From NCBI GenBank assembly GCA_021904315.1, contig CM038911.1, positions 18,325,390-18,389,389 on the forward strand: a DNA stretch of 64,000 nt, given 5' to 3'. Shown in pieces: positions 56,830 through 64,000 of the stretch (its first letter is position 1; every line of letters starts with the position of its first letter). Below the pieces are notes generated by a model. That model made no database searches, was not told the origin of the DNA, and was given only the letters and a program-made list of their open reading frames with translations. Both the position numbers and the translations under genes were made by a program. Origin of the DNA: Sphagnum magellanicum (taxonomy: Eukaryota; Streptophyta; Sphagnopsida; Sphagnales; Sphagnaceae).

Positions 56830-59200
56830 TTTAACCATGTTTTGGCTATAAATCATATATGGAAATATAAAATTTTAAAAATATGTTTATATTTTGGTTA
56901 TAAGTCCTAGAACCCATTTTGGAATTAAATCATTCTAAAAAATATAAATGTGTGAAAAATATTTAAAATATTTTGGCAATGTTCATGGCTTTTCTTATGT
57001 TTTCAAAATGATGGAAATTCATCACAAAAAAGAATTTAGTTCCATCATTAATATTTATTTTAAAGATTCAAAAAAATTGGATAAGGTTTACAATGATCTC
57101 AAAGATTAAACTTAAAAATTTTCAAATAAATTTGATGTTGGAATTATTTATGTGTTAATGCTAGAATTATTAAAATTATTTTAAAACTTTTACTCATTAA
57201 GAGTAACTTTTTTCTTTGAAATTTGTGATTTCAAATTTTTGGCAAATTTTTTTGTTGTTTACATTTCTTTTGAATTTACACAATTTTTTCCATTTTTTTC
57301 CCAACAAAATTGCCAAGTTAAGAAATTTTGAAACTATAAAAATATTTTGGTTGGGGCGGGGGGGAGGGGGGGTGGTATCCAATTATTTAAATGAAAAATT
57401 TCAGCAAGTTAAATGTTTTTACTTTTAAAAAGGAAAAAAAATGTAAAATATATTCTTATATCATTAGAAATATTTATATAACTTGTGATTTTAAAAAATA
57501 ATTATGGAATTAATTATTTATATTAATGTATGATTCATTTGGTTAAACCAATATGGTTTTGATAATTTAAATGGCTATATTCAATATTTAATTAATGTTT
57601 CTTCTTGTGGCCAATTTTTGCCAATTTAAAGGGGCACCGACATTGAGAAAGGATTTGTTTTTAAGGAATTTTTCTTGTCAAATTTTGAACATATACTATC
57701 AATTGTTTTATAATAAACTGTGGTAAGTAACCATAATATTGAAGGATTTAAACAAATTTCCAACTACACAACTTATTTATAACCAAATGTGACACTTTTC
57801 TTATGGATGATTACCATTTTCACAACATTACAAAAATAAATAAATAAATTGTACCTATTCATATTAGTAATAAAAACTAGCAATTTTACAAAAATTCGAA
57901 TATACTTTATGTATTTAAAATAAAATTGTACAAGACTTAATGAATGGATTATTGAATTGACATTGAATTGACAAAGATTATAGGTCAATTTTAAAAATTA
58001 AAAAAAATTATAGATTTATGCATGACATGCAATTGCAACTTTTTTTTAAAACCTTTTAAATTTCATTTGAGTGTATTGTAATTTTTTTGAATAAATTATT
58101 GATTGAAATATTTTTATATTTTGATTATAAATACTAAAACCCATTGTAGAATTATATCATTTAAGAAAATAAAAACATCCTTTGTGAATGTTGATGGACT
58201 TTTTTATGTTTGCAAAATGGTGGAAATTCACCACAAATAGAAGAAGGTTATATCATTAATATTTATTTTAAATTTTGAAAAAAATTGGATAAGGTTTATG
58301 ATGATTTAAAAATTTGAGATTAAATGTTTTATAATAAATTTGACGTTGGAATTGTTCATGTGTTTAAGGTTTGAATTATTAACATTATTCTCATATTTTT
58401 ATTCATTAGGAGTAACATTTGTTTTCAAATTTCTGATACCATTTTTTGTTGTTTACATTTTTCCTTGAATTTTCTCTATTTTTTTCCATTTTTTCCTAAC
58501 AAGAATTGTGAAATTATGAAAATTCAAAACCAAAAAAAAAATGTTGTTTGGGGGAACAAGTGGTTAATCCAATTATTTAAACCCAAAATTTCACCAAATT
58601 GTGTTCCTTTTTATAAAGGAAACAAATGTAAATATATATTTTTACATCATATATATATGTTGTGATTTTTTTCAAAAGCGTGGAATTAACTATTAATATT
58701 AATGTCTTTAGTCTTGATAATTAAATGGCTATATTTATTATTAATGATTTTTTTATCTTATGTCTAAATTTTGCCAATTTAAAGGGGCAACAACATCAAA
58801 AAATGATTTTTTTGAAAAAAATGTTTTTTGCTCCGAATTTAAAATATATATTGTTAATTTTTTTTCAATAAAATATCATAATAACCATAATATTGAAAGA
58901 TTTCAACAAGTTTATAACTACACAACTTGTCTATTACCAAATGTGGTCATCTTCTTATGGATGATTACCATTTTAACAACAACATAAAAGTAAATAAATA
59001 AATTTATACCTAACCATATTAGGGAAAATAAAAGCTTGCAATTCTTCAAAAAATTGACATATTTTATGTAATGAATTTTTTATAAAATACTTAATAAATG
59101 CACTTTTGAATTCACATTCAATTTATAAATATTTTAGATCAATTTAAGTTAAAAAATAGTTGTTGATTTATTCATGAAATCTTTATTTTAAGTTTTTTTA
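56830..59200 (+). repeat. Tandem duplication of about 1.2-kb units, diverged
   Basis: Unit 1 (about 56830-58020) and unit 2 (about 58080-59200) share ordered anchors. They include TTGGATAAGGTTTA (57078, 58287), ATTAGGAGTAAC-like words, CCATTTTTT after TGTTGTTTACATTT, and AATTTAAAGGGGCA (57624, 58776). The series ends with CCATAATATTGAA (57731, 58885) and CTTATGGATGATTACCATTT. Both lack coding potential. Confidence 0.8.
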
Positions 59201-60774
59201 TCATTGTAAATTTAGTTTTTATAAATTATAATAAATTTTTTTGAATACATTATTGAATAAATTTCAAGGTCATCTTTTCATTTGTAGCATTTGAATAAAT
59301 TTAGCAAAAGAAAATGTATTTTAAAGTTTGAATCTTCTAAACAATTTCATGCCAAAAATGATAAAGTTAAAATTTTTCATTTTCATTAATAAAATTTGAA
59401 ATGGTTTGGTGGTTAAGACCTCAATGTGTTTCTATGACGTCTTGGGTTCAATGCTTGATGGATGCATGTTTTAATGTAGCTTGTACAAATGCAATTTACA
59501 AACATATCCATCATGATGAATACACAAGCATGTACATCACGCTTACCTACAATTGGTTTCAATGTTAGAAAAATCTTGGGAAATAGTTAGATCCCAAATT
59601 GAGATAGAGAGGTTTTTTTGTTTCATTGTAATCCTTACTAGTATTAGGACATGTCATTTACAATTAATTTTTTTAGATAAATTGATCTTTGTCAACAAAA
59701 ATTAACCTAATGATCTTAGGATAGGTTTTAGAGCTCCTTTTAGTTTGGTAGGTTTAATTGAGAATATGCAGATTTAGAGGACTTAGAAAAATTTAAAGGA
59801 GCTTTTCAAAGGGATGAAATTATGGAGTTTTAAATTTTGAATTAAAAAAATATTACAACTTACAAGTTTTCATCTTTTTTTAATAATCTTAAAATTTTTA
59901 AGTTATAATTTTAATTAATAAATTAAATAAATTATTAATCAATTAATGTTTAAATTTCATTTTAATTAGTGAAAATTTTAATGATTGGGTTGTGAAAATT
60001 GACTGATATTGTATATGTAAAGAGCCACCTTATTTGAAAACTAAGTGAGTTTGGGAAAATTAAAAAAATTGATACCTTGATCAGCCCATATACATATATA
60101 TGAAAATCGATCAAGTTTTCATAACATGATGTAAGAACTAGAACCACCCAACATTAATTTTTTTTTTATAGAAACACCTTGGATGGTCAATTTTGACCAT
60201 TCATTATACATTCATTTCAACTCTTTTTGTGGACAATTCTTTTTTCACATGACTCATATGCATCCCCCAATAATGTCATAAGTTTTCACAAAAAAATGGA
60301 GCATGACATATCAATCTAGGTTTGCAAACACTTGCAGTTTTGAAAAACTGCCCAAAACTAAAAAAAACTTCAAAGATTCAATGGCATCAATTTTTCATTT
60401 CTCATCAAAATGTTTGTTTTTTTCCCCCCCATGAAAAATCCAACTTCAAGCCCTCCACAACATGGCCAAGCTGAATTCTTTGAAATCTAACATTTTATTT
60501 GACTTCTTAGCATGTTTGTGAGTGCTCTTCCATTTAATTTTTTTTTTTTTGGAGTGTGAGAATTTTGGTCAAATGTCGATTAAAGGTTAAATAACCCACA
60601 CACAATGTAGGTTGTCATGTATAAAGGCAGCCCCAAAGGTGGGGGGCACTCCTTAATTTAAGATGTCTATAATGCACTTAGCACAAAAATATCCCCAGAC
60701 ACATTTATTTTCCACGACCTTTTTGAGAATTTACATTGCCATAGACACAAAGAAGGCATTAAAAAAAATAATAA
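59201..60774. other. AT-rich stretch without a recognisable gene
   Basis: Nothing supportable is seen. Confidence 0.5.
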
Positions 60775-60795
60775 TTTAGGGTTTAGGGTTTAGGG
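60775..60795 (+). repeat. Short interstitial telomere-type repeat (TTTAGGG)3
   Basis: Three perfect TTTAGGG units are followed by CCGAAAACGTTCC. A two-unit run is at about 14099. TTTAGGG is the common plant telomere repeat. Confidence 0.85.
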
Positions 60796-61018
60796 CCGAA
60801 AACGTTCCACGAACCGGTTATGGATTTCTTTTCAGTATCCCTCTGGCCGGTTATTAAAAAAATTTCAGATTTTCACATACAGACAGGTGTGTTTTAATTT
60901 TTGTAAATTTTTTTTCTGAACTTACATGAAAAAAATGCAAATCAAAATTCTTAAACACCATTGCACTTTAAAGTTGGGATTGGAAAAATGGTTGTTGAGA
61001 ACTTTTTGTTGATTTTAA

Positions 61019-61818
61019 GGGTCACTTTAAACAAGGGTTCAAGGACCAAATGCCCAAGGACCAATTTGAAGTAAATTGAACCTTGAATTGGACCCTTTTT
61101 CAGGCTAAAAAAACATTTTTTCATAAGGTACAACAAGTGTGTCTAAACGCTTAGGGTCCAATTCCAAGGTCCAATATATCAAAAATATATTATTGACATG
61201 CGAGAAGATTAGGTTAACCTTTGGTTTTCTCTTTGTTCTTATTATTTTCTTTCATGATTTTTTCTATTTTTTCTATTTTTGTCTTTTACTTTTATCACAC
61301 AATAAATGAACTTCAACCCTTCACTTTCTGCCCCACATTCTGTCTCATCTCCATCTCATGCACTTGAAAAGGCTAAAAATGCATTCCTTCTAGCAACCAC
61401 CTTATAAGGATCTTCAAAACCAACCATGTCAATTTTTTAATTGGTAAAAAATGTGAGAATTGTTGTGTTTTGAACAATGTCCTCAATCCATAGCATGATT
61501 TCCATTCTCACATAATTTGAGCAGGAAGGGTAAAAAAAAAATGAAAAAAAAGAAAAAACAAAGAAATGAGCAACCTTGAACTTGACTTACAATTTGGTTC
61601 TCCAAATCATGAGGTTTTTTTATTTATTTATTTATTTTTTTCTTGTTTGGGCCAATTGGTTTTCCTTCCAAGATGACACCATGTAGGCTAAATCACAATT
61701 TGATTTGTTTTGGTCCCAGACCTTCATCTAAAGGCCTTGGAACTAATTTGAGATTCTTGACCAATAAGAATGTTCAATTTCATTGGACCTTGCTCCTTGA
61801 ACCTTGTCTAAAGTGGCC
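61019..61818. mobile_element. Terminal-inverted-repeat element, family copy C (800 bp)
   Basis: The left end GGGTCACTTTAAACAAGGGT matches the complement of the right end (TTGTCTAAAGTGGCC). TTAA lies at both borders. The interior runs in the opposite direction to copy B, with GGTTAACCTTTGG, CCAATTGGTTTTCC and TTGACCAATAAGAATG words in matching order. No transposase frame is present. Confidence 0.75.
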
Positions 61819-61821
61819 TTA

Positions 61822-62393
61822 AGTATAAACAAAAAGGCAAAATGTGGTTATATGTTCAACTTGCCACATTCAAAGGTTTTGCAACAAACTAGTACCTTAA
61901 ACCCATTTAAAAGTTAAAATGAAAAGAAAAAATGAAAAAATGAGCTTTTTTCAAGCTAAATTAAAACACTCAAACAACTTGCAAAATTTTGCTATAAACT
62001 TTAGCATTTTGGTCAATTTTCCCAAAACCTTTCTCCATTTCAGGATTGCTTCAAAACATATAATGGCATATTGAAAAAAAGTAGATGAGCACAAATTCAC
62101 AACAAACTAGAGGATCAACCATCGCACACTAGAGGTCAATGTAATTGTTGAGAACACGTTCAAAGTGATCAAATCTCCACACAACTCCTTGCGCTCCAAC
62201 CTTGTCCTTTTGCTCATTCAATCTATAGTCACAATAACATTGAAGGAATGGAGATGAAACATTGCTTTGAAAGGAGCAATCAATTATCATGGTTCCTTCT
62301 CAAAAGGGCATTGCCAAAGTGAAGAAAGAAGAGGCCCCCAAAATGAAGGAGACACACCAAGAACATTTGGGGTTTGAGAATTTGATGACATAA
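61822..62393. other. Spacer without a recognisable gene
   Basis: No supported feature. Confidence 0.5.
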
Positions 62394-62477
62394 ATGCATG
62401 ACAAATCTTTGGATGAAAAAATGATGAATGTAGAAATGCATGACAAATCTTTGGATGAAAAAAATGATGACTGTAGA
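62394..62477 (+). repeat. 42-bp direct repeat, two copies
   Basis: ATGCATGACAAATCTTTGGA followed by TGAAAAAATGATGA occurs at 62394 and again at 62436 with few changes. The short frames reading it on both strands are by-products. Confidence 0.9.
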
Positions 62478-62875
62478 ATTAATAACCGACCTGGGGTAAC
62501 TTTTACATGTCCCAGCCAACATGTAGGTAGAGTATTACTTTTTATGAAAGTAATACCCTGCCGGCGAAATATGTATGGGTATCAACTTTTCTAATACCAG
62601 TGTGGTAGGTTTGTACCCGGGTATTAAAAATACCTAGATCCAACAGGTAGGTTAATTCCTACCTGGAACCGAATCCAAGTTCATAACCGAGTCAAAAAGC
62701 AATGACTGGCAAACACTGGTAGAAAAAACCTAAGCCAGATTTGTAGTGTATGTGACTGCACACTTACATAGCATCAATTTTTCACCTTTTCCCCACGATA
62801 TCCGGCGGGTATCACAAGAGTTTTACTTTTATAAATCAGTTGATTTCTATGCTGTGTAATACCCTCAGTAGTGGG

Positions 62876-62934
62876 CATTACTGGAATTGGGCTGGCCTCG
62901 ACTGCACATTAAGCAGGCCCTTATTCCAGTAATG
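62876..62934. repeat. 12-bp perfect inverted repeat with GGCC-rich loop base
   Basis: CATTACTGGAAT (62876-62887) is complementary to 62923-62934, and the next bases (TGGGCT with AGGCCC) allow further pairing. It lies in DNA with several GTAATACCC and GGGTATTA words (62530-62880). Confidence 0.8.
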
Positions 62935-63239
62935 TCCACGGCCTTGGCTTTTACCCTACACAAAACAGTGCAATGCATTCCTTGTTTTATGATGTCCTGC
63001 ACGGAGTGTGCAGGCTCTTATGGTTTCTAATGTACAGATTTCAACAAAGAGAAATTAGGGCAAGTGTTGGATGGGCTAAAAGAGACCAGGTTTGGTAACA
63101 GCCAACCTAATAATTTTTTTGAAATTTTGGAAATGTCGGGGTCCTTTCATATGCAAGTAATACTGGATATGACTCCTTTGGGAATTTTAAAGAACCGCCC
63201 AAAGAACCTAGTTACCTAGAGAAGGCTGGAATCGCCTAG

Positions 63240-63720
63240 GACGAGAGAGAGAGAGAGAGAGAGAAAAAAGTTGGTTGCTTCAGGCTCCACATGTACAAAG
63301 TCCATTGAACTTCCTCCGTTGAAAATAAGGTGAACCTGTCTTCATTTCAGTCGATTCTGGCTGTCCAGTGTTCGTCGAGCTGACACAGCATGTGCGTGCG
63401 AACAATCACGACAACGACACGAGTCGGCACCACAGTGCGCACAGCATACACTGACCAGCCACAAAATCCGACAAACCAGCACGGAGGCAGGCACGCAGGG
63501 CAGGACTTCTACCCAGGAAGTCTAATAAGTCTACAGCGTCGCAAAAAGTTCATGTTTTCTTCGGCACCACGGTTCCGCAGGCTACGCGCCCGCACAGAAT
63601 TTGTGTTCCAACGCTCGCTCGCTCGCTCGCTCGTCGTACCATGCTGCGTGATTGGTGCGCAGTCTCCGGTTGGTGTCGAGAACCTGTTGGTCTGTCTGTG
63701 CGACGATTGATCAATACCAC
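63240..63720. promoter_or_regulatory. GC-rich, CpG-containing island, possible promoter or 5' UTR
   Basis: This stretch stands out from its AT-rich surroundings. It holds a GA dinucleotide tract (about 63243-63263), many CG dinucleotides and a GCTC tetranucleotide run near 63614-63633. The two host genes in the window have similar GC-rich, simple-repeat 5' regions, so a gene start may lie nearby, possibly beyond 64000. I cannot frame a convincing exon; the frames on both strands are short and low-complexity. Confidence 0.3.
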
Positions 63721-64000
63721 GACCATTGATTGACACACTCCTCGGCAGGTTAAGCTGCTTTTTTTTTCTTTGGGGGGGGGTGGGGGGTCGATTTTTTTTA
63801 TGTAGCCAAAGTGGCGATGATTCGCAGGAAGATTTACCCAAATTTGGTTTAAAGCTAATTTAGAAAGTAAAATTTTTAAGAATCCTTCTATATTTATTTT
63901 TGGCTACCTTACTTGAACCATGAATAACAAATTTGTCTATTTTTCTTAAAGTTTTGATCGAGTTTTGGCCATTGAAAATCTCATAAAGCACTAGATTTTA
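63721..64000. other. AT-rich end of the window
   Basis: A G run near 63772-63788 and AT-rich DNA; no feature. Confidence 0.5.

Noticed and set aside
62280-62594. Short frames on both strands with a repeated peptide
   Set aside because: The repetition comes from the 42-bp direct repeat, open in both directions; it is not evidence of coding.
63390-63841. Overlapping 106- and 110-codon frames on opposite strands
   Set aside because: GC-rich DNA often stays open by chance; neither shows family features or splice context.

Overview
The window looks like nuclear DNA from the green plant lineage (a land plant or a streptophyte alga) with a large, repeat-rich, AT-rich genome. The evidence is a plant-type LUC7 splicing-factor gene with 14 coding exons, a second intron-bearing gene that resembles a plant CCG-binding protein 1/MEE14-type protein, short TTTAGGG telomere-type runs at about 14.1 and 60.8 kb, and hAT, PiggyBac-like and Copia-type element remains. 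No prokaryotic operon, CRISPR array or rRNA gene is visible. The species cannot be named from the sequence alone.

Host genes are few. LUC7 runs on the minus strand from 11956 to 5668, and all 14 coding exons can be placed with consistent phase and GT-AG borders (439 residues). Its start codon abuts a 60-bp GA microsatellite. An unidentified plus-strand gene or gene fragment (4317-5327) faces it tail to tail. The second clear gene is on the minus strand (35635-34261; four exons, about 227 residues). At 39.2-40.3 kb are exons of a minus-strand coiled-coil gene, one of them inside a 375-bp segment present twice.

Almost everything else is mobile or repetitive. From 12.4 to about 27 kb there is a mosaic of minisatellites, a decayed reading frame with a C2H2 zinc finger, and a large inverted repeat (16.3-22.3 kb) whose arms carry arrays of about 200-bp units and whose spacer is a 0.83-kb direct duplication. 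The word GCAATACC recurs throughout this stretch. At 27.06-31.16 kb lies an element with about 50-bp terminal inverted repeats, into which a decayed hAT transposon (27227-29833, perfect 8-bp target duplication) has inserted. Three copies of one short terminal-inverted-repeat family sit at 33.0, 43.6 and 61.0 kb. The 37.9-40.7 kb stretch has a 162-bp tandem array and paired element-like ends. At 49.7-54.2 kb a decayed coiled-coil reading frame lies head to head with a decayed PiggyBac-like transposase. At 56.8-59.2 kb there is a 1.2-kb tandem duplication.

The best candidates for something not yet described are the large inverted-repeat element family marked by GCAATACC (about 13-27 kb), the nested element at 27-31 kb, and the two-frame PiggyBac neighbourhood. 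Alignments here were made by eye, so repeat borders are approximate unless a target duplication fixes them.
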